This document shows, in pieces, positions 17,530-25,238 of a stretch of 64,000 nucleotides of DNA. Below the pieces are notes generated by a model. The model ran no database searches, had not been told where the DNA came from, and saw only the letters and a list, made by a program, of their open reading frames with translations. Numbering within the stretch: the first letter of the stretch is position 1; each line of letters opens with the position of its first letter. The translations under genes were made by a program, and so were the position numbers. Source of the stretch: Bradyrhizobium erythrophlei (GTDB lineage Bacteria > Pseudomonadota > Alphaproteobacteria > Rhizobiales > Xanthobacteraceae); the NCBI RefSeq assembly GCF_900129425.1, contig NZ_LT670817.1, forward strand, positions 7,344,001 through 7,408,000. The letters run 5' to 3'.

Positions 17530-18543
17530 GTGACAATCAGCCCAATGCCTTCAGGCCCGTCTTCCCGCTCCGCGATGGAGCTCGAGCTGACCAAGCTGTC
17601 CTCGCCACGGATTTTCCTGGTGCGGATGCTGGTTTTCCTGGTGCTGTGCGCGCTGGTGATGATCGTGCTCTACAAGCAGATCGTGCTGGCTTTCTTCGCC
17701 AATCCCGGCCTCAACGCGCTGATCGGCGCGGTGCTGGCAATCGGCATCATCCTGTCGTTCCGCCAGGTGATCCGGCTCTATCCGGAAGTCGCCTGGGTCA
17801 ACAATTTCCGTATCGCCGATCCCGGCCTCGCGATCGACCGGCGCCCCACTCTGCTGGCGCCGATGGCGGCGATCCTCGGCGGCGAGCGAACCGGGCGGAT
17901 GACGATCTCGCAGCAGACCATGCGGCATCTATTGGATTCCATCGCCACCCGGCTCGACGAAGCCCGCGACATTTCCCGCTACATGACGGGCCTGCTGGTG
18001 TTCCTCGGGCTGCTCGGCACCTTCTGGGGCCTGATCGAAACCGTCGGCTCGGTCGGCAAGGTGATCGACAGTCTCAAGGTGGGCGGCGACGCCGGCGCAT
18101 TGTTCGAGACGCTCAAGGAGGGTCTGGCCGCGCCGCTCGGCGGCATGGGCATTTCGTTTTCGTCGTCGCTGTTCGGCCTTGCCGGTTCGCTGATTCTTGG
18201 CTTCCTCGACCTGCAATCGAGCCAGGCGCAGAACCGGTTCTACACCGACCTCGAAGACTGGCTCGCCTCCACGGTGCGGGAATATTCCGGCGAGACCGCT
18301 CCCGGTTCGAGCGGCGAACTCCAGGCGATGGTCGACCGGCTGCGGCTGACCCTGGAAGAAGGCGGCACGAGCCGCGGCACCACCGTGGCGATGGCCAATC
18401 TCGCCGAGGCCATTCAGGGCCTGGTCGCGCATATGCGGACCGAGCAGCAGATGATCCGCGAATGGGCCGACGGCCAGGGCGAACAAAACCGTGAGATCAA
18501 GAAGTTACTTGAGCGGATCGCGCGCCAGCCGGAGAAGAATTAG
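17530..18543 (+). CDS. MotA/TolQ/ExbB-type proton-channel protein
   Basis: This 337-residue membrane protein starts at a GTG, with an ATG five codons in as the alternative. Two N-terminal helices (LVRMLVFLVLCALVMIVL, then ALIGAVLAIGIILSF) are followed by a cytoplasmic segment and the two MotA-type helices: LLVFLGLLGTFWGLIETV with GLAAPLGGMGISFSSSLFGLAGSLILGFLDL. The C-terminal ~80 residues are coiled coil. It pairs with the OmpA-domain protein next door as a stator-like proton-driven motor. No flagellar genes lie nearby, so the motor's target is unknown. Confidence 0.88.
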   Translation: MTISPMPSGPSSRSAMELELTKLSSPRIFLVRMLVFLVLCALVMIVLYKQIVLAFFANPGLNALIGAVLAIGIILSFRQVIRLYPEVAWVNNFRIADPGLAIDRRPTLLAPMAAILGGERTGRMTISQQTMRHLLDSIATRLDEARDISRYMTGLLVFLGLLGTFWGLIETVGSVGKVIDSLKVGGDAGALFETLKEGLAAPLGGMGISFSSSLFGLAGSLILGFLDLQSSQAQNRFYTDLEDWLASTVREYSGETAPGSSGELQAMVDRLRLTLEEGGTSRGTTVAMANLAEAIQGLVAHMRTEQQMIREWADGQGEQNREIKKLLERIARQPEKN

Positions 18544-18624
18544 TGGGACAATATCGTGCCCCTGCGGAGCAGCGTGAAGAACGCTGCACCGCATCCGGGA
18601 AACGAGTTAGCGGAGAACTTTCAA

Positions 18625-19653
18625 ATGGCCCTCGCCCGTGCTCGCCGCAACGAATCCGGATTCAACTACTGGCCGGGCTTCGTCGACGCGTTGTCGACGC
18701 TGGTGCTCTCGATCGTGTTTCTGCTGTCGGTGTTCCTGGTGGTGCAGTTCTTCCTGTCGCAGGAAGTCACCGGCAAGGACAAGGCGCTGGAACAGCTCAA
18801 CGCCAAGATCGCGCAGCTGAACGACCTGTTGTCGCTGGAAAAACTCGGCAAGCTCAATCTCGACGACCAGGTCTCGCAGCTGCGCGCGGGGTTGGCGTCA
18901 GCGGAGGCCGACCGCGATCGCATCAAGGGACTCTATGAAGGCCTCGCCGGCGCCGGCAATGACGCCGCCGGCCGTGACACCGAACTCAACAAGGCGCTGG
19001 ATTCCGAGAAACAAGTATCGGCGCGCGCGCTGGCGCAGATCGAGGTGCTGAACCAGCAGATCAGCGCGCTGCGCCGCCAGCTGGCGGCGCTTGAGGAAGC
19101 GCTCAACGCTTCGGAAAATCGCGACAAGGAGTCGCAGGGCAAGATCGCCGATCTCGGCCAGCGCCTGAATGTTGCCCTGGCCCAACGGGTGCAGGAATTG
19201 TCGCGCTACCGTTCGGAATTCTTCGGCCGCCTGCGTACCATTCTCGGCAACCGGCCGGACATCCGGGTCGTCGGCGACCGTTTTGTCTTTCAGTCGGAGG
19301 TGTTTTTCGACACTGGACAGGCGCAATTGCTGCCCGAGGGCCGCGCCGAACTCGACAAGCTTGCAACCGCGCTGATCGACCTCGACAAGCAGATCCCGGC
19401 TGAGATTGCCTGGGTGCTCCGGGTCGACGGCCACACCGACGTGCGCCCGATCAACAGCCCGATCTTCAAGTCGAACTGGGAATTGTCCTCGGCGCGCGCG
19501 ATCTCGGTGGTGCAGTACCTGGTTTCGCTCGGCGTGCCTCCGCAACGGCTGGTCGCCGCCGGCTTTGCGGAATTCCAGCCGCTCGACACCGCCGCGACCG
19601 AAGAGGCCTACAAGCGCAACCGGCGCATCGAGTTGAAGCTGACGGAACGGTGA
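18625..19653 (+). CDS. MotB-like protein with C-terminal OmpA peptidoglycan-binding domain
   Basis: The 342-residue product starts at the ATG at 18625, preceded by GGAG at 9-base spacing; an ATG at 18556 is the alternative. A short cytoplasmic head precedes one membrane helix (TLVLSIVFLLSVFLVVQFFL), then about 150 residues of coiled coil. An OmpA-like domain follows with FDTGQAQLLPEGRAEL, RVDGHTDVRPI, SSARAISVVQYLVS and RLVAAGFAEFQP. It anchors the MotA-like partner to the cell wall. The second gene begins 13-82 bases after the first, depending on start. Confidence 0.88.
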   Translation: MALARARRNESGFNYWPGFVDALSTLVLSIVFLLSVFLVVQFFLSQEVTGKDKALEQLNAKIAQLNDLLSLEKLGKLNLDDQVSQLRAGLASAEADRDRIKGLYEGLAGAGNDAAGRDTELNKALDSEKQVSARALAQIEVLNQQISALRRQLAALEEALNASENRDKESQGKIADLGQRLNVALAQRVQELSRYRSEFFGRLRTILGNRPDIRVVGDRFVFQSEVFFDTGQAQLLPEGRAELDKLATALIDLDKQIPAEIAWVLRVDGHTDVRPINSPIFKSNWELSSARAISVVQYLVSLGVPPQRLVAAGFAEFQPLDTAATEEAYKRNRRIELKLTER

Positions 19654-19676
19654 GGATGGTAAAGCGCCATCGATTC

Positions 19677-19759
19677 GTCATTGCCGGGCTTGACCCGGCA
19701 ATCCATCAAGAAAGATTGCTACGAAGTGGATGGATGCCCGGATCAAGTCCGGGCATGAC
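19677..19759. repeat. Dispersed palindromic repeat (copy 4)
   Basis: Arms gtcattgccgggcttgac and gcccggatcaagtccgggc flank a short spacer with the gtggatgg core. It ends 13 bases before the GNAT gene, so it may supply part of that gene's leader. Confidence 0.9.
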
Positions 19760-19771
19760 GGCGTTGCTTTG

Positions 19772-20221
19772 ATGGGCACTCCCTATCAGTTGCGCCCCTA
19801 CCGCGCCGAGGACGAAGACGCCGCGATCGCGTTGTGGCAGCAAACCTGGCAGCAGGCCTATCCCTCAATCGACTTCGCCGCGCGTGTAACATGGTGGCGC
19901 GAGCGCTGGCGCCAGGAACTGGTGCCGAATGCGGCGATCGTGGTGGCTGAACAGGCGAGCGCGCTGGTCGGGTTCGTGACCATCGATGGGACAGGCTACC
20001 TCGATCAGCTGGTGGTCGCTCCCGATCGCTGGGGTTCGGAAGTCGCCAACGCGCTGGTCGATGAATCAAAGCGCCTGTCGCCCGAGCGCATCACGCTGCT
20101 GGTCAACAAGGACAACGCCCGCGCCATCCGCTTCTACGAGCGCAACGGCTTTGCGCGAGCTGGTGAGGATATCAATCCGACTTCGGGACGGCCAGTGCTG
20201 AAGATGGAGTGGAAGGGGTAG
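19772..20221 (+). CDS. GNAT family N-acetyltransferase
   Basis: This 149-residue protein starts at the ATG at 19772; an in-frame extension into the upstream repeat is rejected. The fold signature is LRPYRAEDEDAAIALW at the start, GFVTIDGTGYLDQLVVAPDRWGSEVANALVDE containing the acetyl-CoA-binding turn, and NKDNARAIRFYERNGF near the end. The acyl acceptor cannot be told from sequence. Confidence 0.9.
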   Translation: MGTPYQLRPYRAEDEDAAIALWQQTWQQAYPSIDFAARVTWWRERWRQELVPNAAIVVAEQASALVGFVTIDGTGYLDQLVVAPDRWGSEVANALVDESKRLSPERITLLVNKDNARAIRFYERNGFARAGEDINPTSGRPVLKMEWKG

Positions 20222-20230
20222 CTGCTCTTT

Positions 20231-20380
20231 CTTCCCTTCTCCCCTTGTGGGAGAAGGTGGCGCGGACGAAGTCCGTGCCGGATGAGGGGTAACGGCCTAT
20301 CGAGAGACCGAAACCCCTCACCCGTCTCGAATTCGCTACGCTCATTCGAGCCACCCTCTCCCACAAGGGGAGAGGGGAAG
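20231..20380. repeat. Large inverted repeat of a second family
   Basis: Outer arms cttcccttctccccttgtgg and ccacaaggggagaggggaag pair nearly perfectly across about 150 bases. Inner hairpins are gacgaagtccgt and aattcgctacgctcattcga. It differs from the cccggg-type repeats and sits between two converging genes. Confidence 0.88.
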
Positions 20381-20383
20381 AAA

Positions 20384-22228
20384 CTACACCCCCTCGAACT
20401 GCAATCTCGCCAGCCGGGCATAAAGCCCGTTGGCGGCGACCAGCGAGGCGTGGGTGCCCTGCTCGACGATGCGGCCCTGGTCCATCACCATGATCCGGTC
20501 GCAGGACAATACCGTGGCGAGGCGATGGGCGATCACCAGCGTGGTGCGGTGGCGCATCAATTCCTCCAGCGCGGTCTGCACCAGCGTTTCGGATTCCGCG
20601 TCGAGCGCGGAGGTTGCTTCATCGAGCAGCAATAGCGGCGCGTCGCGCAGGATCGCGCGCGCAATGGCGATGCGCTGGCGCTGGCCCCCCGACAGCGTCA
20701 CGCCGCGCTCGCCGAGCTGCGACTCGAAACCGCCCGGCAGGCGGCGGATGAACTCGCTGGCGTGGGCAAGATCGGCGGCGCGCTCGACCTCGGCGTCACT
20801 GGCATCGGGCCGGCCGAAGCGGATGTTCTCGCGCGCGCTGGTGGCGAAAGCGACCGAATCCTGCGGCACCAGCGCGATGCGCGCGCGCACCTCGCGCGGA
20901 TCGGCGGAGTGGATCGGCACGCCGTCGAACGAGATCGTGCCGGACAAGGGATCGTAGAACCGCAGCAGCAGGTGAAACAGCGTGCTCTTGCCGGCGCCGG
21001 AGGGGCCGACGATGGCGACCTTCTCGCCGGCGCGCACGGTGAGCGAAACGCCGTCGACCGCCATCGTGCCGGGCCGGGTCGGATAGGCGAAGCTGACATT
21101 GTCAAAACTGACGTCGCCGCGCGCCGGGACCGGCAAGGCGCGCGGCGATGCCGGCGCTGTGATCGCCGACTTGACGCGAAGGATTTCGAACAATCGCTCC
21201 GATGCGCCGGAGGCCGCCGAAACCTCGCCCCAGACCTCGCTGAGCTGGCCGAGCGCGGCCGCGGCGAAGGCCGCATACAGGACGAACTGACCGAGCCGGC
21301 CCGGGCTGATGGTCCCGGTCAAAACGTCATGGGAGCCGACCCACAGGATCGCCACGACGCTGGTGAAGACGATGAAGATGATGATGGCGGTCAAAACCGC
21401 GCGGGCGCGGGTCGAGGTGCGCGCCGCCTCATAGGCCTGTTCGACTTCGCCGCCGTAGCGCGCATTGGCCAGCGGCTCGCTGGTATAGGCCTGCACGACG
21501 CGGATGGCGCCGACCAGTTCGGAAGCATAGGCGCTTGCCTCGGCAAGCGTATCCTGGGCATTGCGTGACAGCCGCCGCACCCAGCGCCCGAACGCCACCA
21601 GCGGCAGCACGATCAACGGTATCGCCAGCAGCACGAAGCCGGAAAGCCTGGGGCTGGTGATGACCATCATCGCGGTGGCGCCGAAGAACAGCATCAGGTT
21701 GCGCAGCGCGACCGATACCGAAGCGCCGGCCGCCGATTTGATCTGGGTGGTATCGGCGGTCAGCCGCGAGATCAGTTCGCCGCTGCGCGACAAATCGAAG
21801 AATGCCGGCGACAGCGAGATCAAATGTGCGAACACGTCGCGCCGGAGATCGGCGACGATGCGCTCCCCGATGGTCATCACCAGATAGAACCGCGACGCGC
21901 TGGCAAGGGCCAGTACCGCGACCACCGCGATCATCACGCTGAAATAGCTGTTGATCATGGCGATGCCTTCGGGCGTGAAGCCGAAGTCGATCATCCGCCG
22001 CACCGCGACCGGCACCACAAGGGTCGTGATCGCGGCGATCGTCAGCGCGATCAGGGCCAGGAACGCGCGGCCGCGGTAACGCGCGACGTAAGGCGCCAGC
22101 GCCAGCAGCGGACGAAGCCGGGCGGTGCGCTTCGCCGGGGAAACCAGCTGCGCACCGTCTGGGGAGGCCGCCGCCAGTTCCGACGGCGTTTCGCCATGCC
22201 GGTCGTCAAGCCGTTCAACTGCGCTCAT
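20384..22228 (-). CDS. ABC exporter, fused membrane and ATPase domains (MsbA-like)
   Basis: The 614-residue half-transporter starts at the ATG at 22228 (MSAVERLDDRHGE). Six membrane helices span roughly residues 45-345, and the motif DLSRSGELISRLTADTTQIK is typical of this exporter type. The ATPase domain has Walker A GPSGAGKST, signature LSGGQRQR, Walker B LLLLDEATSALDAESE and the H-loop VIAHRLATVL. Family members flip lipids or export drugs as homodimers. The substrate is not predictable. Confidence 0.93.
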   Translation of the reverse strand: MSAVERLDDRHGETPSELAAASPDGAQLVSPAKRTARLRPLLALAPYVARYRGRAFLALIALTIAAITTLVVPVAVRRMIDFGFTPEGIAMINSYFSVMIAVVAVLALASASRFYLVMTIGERIVADLRRDVFAHLISLSPAFFDLSRSGELISRLTADTTQIKSAAGASVSVALRNLMLFFGATAMMVITSPRLSGFVLLAIPLIVLPLVAFGRWVRRLSRNAQDTLAEASAYASELVGAIRVVQAYTSEPLANARYGGEVEQAYEAARTSTRARAVLTAIIIFIVFTSVVAILWVGSHDVLTGTISPGRLGQFVLYAAFAAAALGQLSEVWGEVSAASGASERLFEILRVKSAITAPASPRALPVPARGDVSFDNVSFAYPTRPGTMAVDGVSLTVRAGEKVAIVGPSGAGKSTLFHLLLRFYDPLSGTISFDGVPIHSADPREVRARIALVPQDSVAFATSARENIRFGRPDASDAEVERAADLAHASEFIRRLPGGFESQLGERGVTLSGGQRQRIAIARAILRDAPLLLLDEATSALDAESETLVQTALEELMRHRTTLVIAHRLATVLSCDRIMVMDQGRIVEQGTHASLVAANGLYARLARLQFEGV

Positions 22229-22394
22229 GAGATCTGGACCAATCGTTGTTACCACCCAGATAGGCCCGGCTGCCACCGCTGGCAAATCCGGAACATACTT
22301 GGCTTGTTTTAGGGGCTTTGCTGCGCTATAGAGCGGCCCAAATCCGCCCCCACAGCCATCGAAATACAGGCGCCGGCGCGCCGAAGGATCTGCC

Positions 22395-22622
22395 ATGAAA
22401 GCCGCAATTCACCCGGAATATCATATGATTACGGTCGTGATGACCGATGGCACCGAATACCAGACGCGTTCGACCTGGGGCAAGCAAGGCGACAAGCTGA
22501 ACCTCGACATCGACTCCAAGTCGCACCCGGCCTGGATCGGCGGCGCCCAGCAGCTCCTCGATCGTGGCGGCCGCGTGTCGCGGTTCCAGAAGAAGTTTTC
22601 CGGGTTCCTCAAGAAGGAGTGA
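22395..22622 (+). CDS. rpmE: 50S ribosomal protein bL31
   Basis: This 75-residue protein starts MKAAIHPEYHMITVVMTDG and continues with YQTRSTWG, LDIDSKSHPAW and GRVSRFQKKFSGFL, all standard for bL31. It lacks the zinc-binding cysteines, so it is the zinc-independent form. A strong terminator follows at 22674. Confidence 0.97.
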   Translation: MKAAIHPEYHMITVVMTDGTEYQTRSTWGKQGDKLNLDIDSKSHPAWIGGAQQLLDRGGRVSRFQKKFSGFLKKE

Positions 22623-22673
22623 TCGGCCTCAAGACTTCTTTCTTGAGCCGCCAGATTTCTTGAGCTGCTTGTC

Positions 22674-22705
22674 AAAACGCCCCCTGCTCGATCGGGGGCG
22701 TTTTT
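22674..22705 (+). terminator. Rho-independent terminator after rpmE
   Basis: A GC-rich stem, ACGCCCCC paired with GGGGGCGT around a ctgctcgat loop, is followed by TTTTTGTTT. It lies 52 bases after the rpmE stop. Confidence 0.9.
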
Positions 22706-22818
22706 GTTTGTCCCGTCATGGCGAGAAGCAGCACGAGGAAGTGATCCGGAGACCGAAAAGGGTCTCGATCGCTCCGTCACTCCCTTCCTCGCGACGACAG
22801 AGTCGACAAAAGGCGGAA

Positions 22819-23331
22819 TTATCGCTCGAACGCCGCCTTCAGGCGGTTGAGCTGCGGCACCAGCGGATTGCCGATCGCGGCGCGCTCCGCCGCCGGCGCG
22901 TGGATGGTGGTGTCGAGGCGACGGACTTTGGTCTGCAGCGTCATCGAGCGGGCGATCAGGTCCTGCAATTGCTGGGGCAGCTTTTCCAGCATTTCCTCCG
23001 CGCCGGGTTCGGCGGCGCTGAGCTTGACCTTGGTCTTTTCGCGATTGGCTTGGGTCAGCGTCATCTCGCCTTCCTTGACCGCGCGGTGCAGCAGCAGCCA
23101 CGATGCCAATTGCATCAGGCGGGTGGTCAGCCGCATGCTTTCGGTCGCATAGGTGAGGCTGACGGAGCGGTCGAGCGCCTTGGCTTCGGCGCGGCCGGCG
23201 CCGTCGAGATAGGCGGCAGTCTCCTCGACCAGGTCCATGCCTTCCCGGAACAGGGTGCCGAACGCCGCGGAATTGGTAAGCCGTTCGCTGAACTGCAGAA
23301 GAGCGGCCTCGCCTTGCGAACGGTCCGACAT
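22819..23331 (-). CDS. DUF1465 / RcdA family protein
   Basis: The 170-residue helical protein starts at the ATG at 23331. It matches the DUF1465 family, which includes RcdA of Caulobacter, an adaptor that helps ClpXP destroy the cell-cycle regulator CtrA. Visible features are FSERLTNSAAFGTLFREGM, TYATESMRLTTRLMQLASWLLL and LDTTIHAPAAER. The genome likely has the CtrA network, so a cell-cycle proteolysis role is plausible by homology. Two GTTAACGCC direct repeats lie immediately before the start. Confidence 0.85.
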   Translation of the reverse strand: MSDRSQGEAALLQFSERLTNSAAFGTLFREGMDLVEETAAYLDGAGRAEAKALDRSVSLTYATESMRLTTRLMQLASWLLLHRAVKEGEMTLTQANREKTKVKLSAAEPGAEEMLEKLPQQLQDLIARSMTLQTKVRRLDTTIHAPAAERAAIGNPLVPQLNRLKAAFER

Positions 23332-23332
23332 A

Positions 23333-23360
23333 GTTAACGCCTCACACAACTGTTAACGCC
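23333..23360 (-). promoter_or_regulatory. Paired GTTAACGCC direct repeats upstream of the RcdA homologue
   Basis: Two exact 9-base copies start 19 bases apart, at 23333 and 23352, one abutting the ATG. Each contains TTAAC, the half-site used by CtrA, but the spacing differs from the usual TTAA-N7-TTAA. The function is inferred only from position. Confidence 0.4.
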
Positions 23361-23480
23361 GCCGGCCGGAAACCGTGGCGGCTTATGATGAACAAATCAT
23401 TGCGCGGCCGTGGACGAGAGTCCAGCCGCAAGACTTTTTATGGTTTCCAGCTGGTGCGGCGACGGGCGGAAAACGCCCAA

Positions 23481-23510
23481 AAAAAGAGCCGCCGTTTCCG
23501 GCGGCTTTTG
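23481..23510. terminator. Bidirectional rho-independent terminator
   Basis: The stem GCCGCCG/CGGCGGC with a four-base loop is flanked by TTTT on the plus side and by a run of seven T on the minus side. It stands alone in a 490-base region without a recognised protein gene (23332-23823), so it implies a short transcript on one or both strands. Possible sRNAs lie at 23511-23620 (minus) and 23365-23480 (plus). Confidence 0.65.
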
Positions 23511-23696
23511 AAGTTGATAACAGGGAGGCGTCAAACAGAGTGGACAGGAGCCACTCGGTGTCCAAACCAGGACAATGCAGTCATAACTGAGAAAGCTTAA
23601 TCGATCGTAAACGAACCATTTTTTTCAGGTTTCGTTTGCCATGTCGGCCATTGGCCGAGTGCATAACGATACGAAAAGAGCGCACCGCCTTTCCCC

Positions 23697-23783
23697 GTCG
23701 TGCCCGGGCTCGTCCCGGGCATCCACGTCTGTTGTAACTGGAAAAGAGAATACGTGGATGGCCGGGACAAGCCCGGCCATGAC
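23697..23783. repeat. Dispersed palindromic repeat (copy 5)
   Basis: Arms gtcgtgcccgggctcgt and atggccgggacaagcccgg with the acgtggat core. It lies between the terminator region and the converging DUF1192 gene. Confidence 0.9.
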
Positions 23784-23823
23784 GGCGGTGGTTGCAAAGC
23801 AATCCCCGAATGTCAGATAGCCT

Positions 23824-24015
23824 TCACGATTTGAAAAAGCTGTTGGCCGCGTCCTTCGATGCGCGCTTTTTGGTCATGGCCAGTTGCAGCCGCTCGATCT
23901 CCGACGTCAGCAGCGCGATGCGTTCGGTCAATTCCTCGACCGAGAGCAACGACAGGTCCTGCCCGATCTCATGGGTGACTTTCTTCCTCGGCTTGTCGTC
24001 TTCCTCGATGGCCAT
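23824..24015 (-). CDS. DUF1192 family small protein
   Basis: This 63-residue protein starts MAIEEDDKPRKKVTHEIGQDLS, continues with SVEELTERIALLTSEIERL and ends with KDAANSFFKS. These are the hallmarks of the short alphaproteobacterial DUF1192 family. It is predicted to be a single coiled coil after a charged head. The function is unknown. It is transcribed divergently from the quinone oxidoreductase gene. Confidence 0.88.
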   Translation of the reverse strand: MAIEEDDKPRKKVTHEIGQDLSLLSVEELTERIALLTSEIERLQLAMTKKRASKDAANSFFKS

Positions 24016-24120
24016 GTATCCTCCTCCGTGTTCAGCGGACCGTGAAACGGTTGCCAGCCCGAGCCCGGCTGGCTAATCAGATGCCTCTTCAAATTCTTAG
24101 CGTTTGGCCGAGGAAAAATC

Positions 24121-25119
24121 ATGGAAAAGCTGCCCGCGCAAATGACCGTTGTCGGCATCAGCAAGCCCGGCGGCCCGGAAGTGCTGTTGCCCGAGACCCG
24201 CAGCGTGCCCGCGCCCGGGCCGAACGAAATCCTGATCAAGGTCGCGGCCGCGGGCGTCAACCGGCCCGACGTCGCGCAGCGATCAGGCTCCTATCCGCCG
24301 CCGCCCGGCGCCAGCGATCTGCCGGGCCTTGAAGTCGCGGGCGAAGTCGTCGTGGTCGGCGCCGATGCCAAAAAGCACAAGCTTGGCGACAAGGTGATGT
24401 CGCTGGTCGCCGGCGGCGGCTACGCGCAATATTGCATCGCGCAGGACGCGCAGGCGATGGCGGTGCCAGCGGCGTTGTCGATGCTGGAGGCCGGCGCCAT
24501 TCCGGAAACGCTGATGACGGTCTGGCACAATGTGTTCGAGCGCGGCGGGCTGAAGGAAGGCGAGACCATCCTAATCCATGGTGGCTCCTCCGGCATCGGC
24601 ACCATGGCGATCCAACTCGCCAAGGCATTCGGCTCCAGGGTGATCGTCACCGTCGGATCGAAAGAAAAGGCCGACGCCTGTCTCAGGCTCGGCGCCGACC
24701 ACGCCATCAATTACAAGACCGAGGACTTCGTGGCCGAGGTCAAAACCGCCACGTCAGGCGCCGGCGCCAATGTCATTCTCGACATGGTCGGCGGCGACTA
24801 TGTCGAGCGCAATTATGACGCCGCCGCGGTTGATGGACGCGTCGTCCAGATCGCGCTGCTCGGCGGCGCCAAGGCGACGGTCAATGTTGGCAAGCTGATG
24901 GTAAAACGGCTGCACCACACCGGTTCGACCCTGCGCCCCCGCAGCAACGCCGACAAGGCGGCGATGGTCGCCGCCATCGAGGCCAAGGTGATGCCGCTGC
25001 TGCGCGAAGGCCGCGTCAAACCCCTGATGGACAGCACATTCCCGCTGCAAAAGGCCGCCGACGCGCACCGGCGGATGGAAAGCAGCGAACATATTGGCAA
25101 AATTGTGTTGTCGGTTTAA
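24121..25119 (+). CDS. NAD(P)H-quinone oxidoreductase, zinc-free MDR family (PIG3/QOR type)
   Basis: The 332-residue protein has the medium-chain dehydrogenase layout without zinc cysteines. AAAGVNRPDVAQRSGSYPPPPG precedes GLEVAGEVV, and the nucleotide-binding fold has ILIHGGSSGIGTMAIQLAK at about residue 145-165. The end HRRMESSEHIGKIVLSV is typical. GAGGAAAA provides the ribosome site. It probably reduces quinones with NADPH. Confidence 0.92.
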   Translation: MEKLPAQMTVVGISKPGGPEVLLPETRSVPAPGPNEILIKVAAAGVNRPDVAQRSGSYPPPPGASDLPGLEVAGEVVVVGADAKKHKLGDKVMSLVAGGGYAQYCIAQDAQAMAVPAALSMLEAGAIPETLMTVWHNVFERGGLKEGETILIHGGSSGIGTMAIQLAKAFGSRVIVTVGSKEKADACLRLGADHAINYKTEDFVAEVKTATSGAGANVILDMVGGDYVERNYDAAAVDGRVVQIALLGGAKATVNVGKLMVKRLHHTGSTLRPRSNADKAAMVAAIEAKVMPLLREGRVKPLMDSTFPLQKAADAHRRMESSEHIGKIVLSV

Positions 25120-25238
25120 CGCCCGCCAACGATGGGCGGCGGGAAACCCTTTGATTTCCCTCGCTTTCATGTCATTTAATCCGCAGCCTGGGCGGTTCGC
25201 CTCGTCCGGAAACGTTCGTTCATCGCGGAGAACCGACA

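Noticed and set aside
17530..19653. Zorya phage-defence system
   Set aside because: Only a ZorA/ZorB-like motor layout is present; no ZorC, ZorD or ZorE genes are adjacent, and the pair sits among housekeeping genes.
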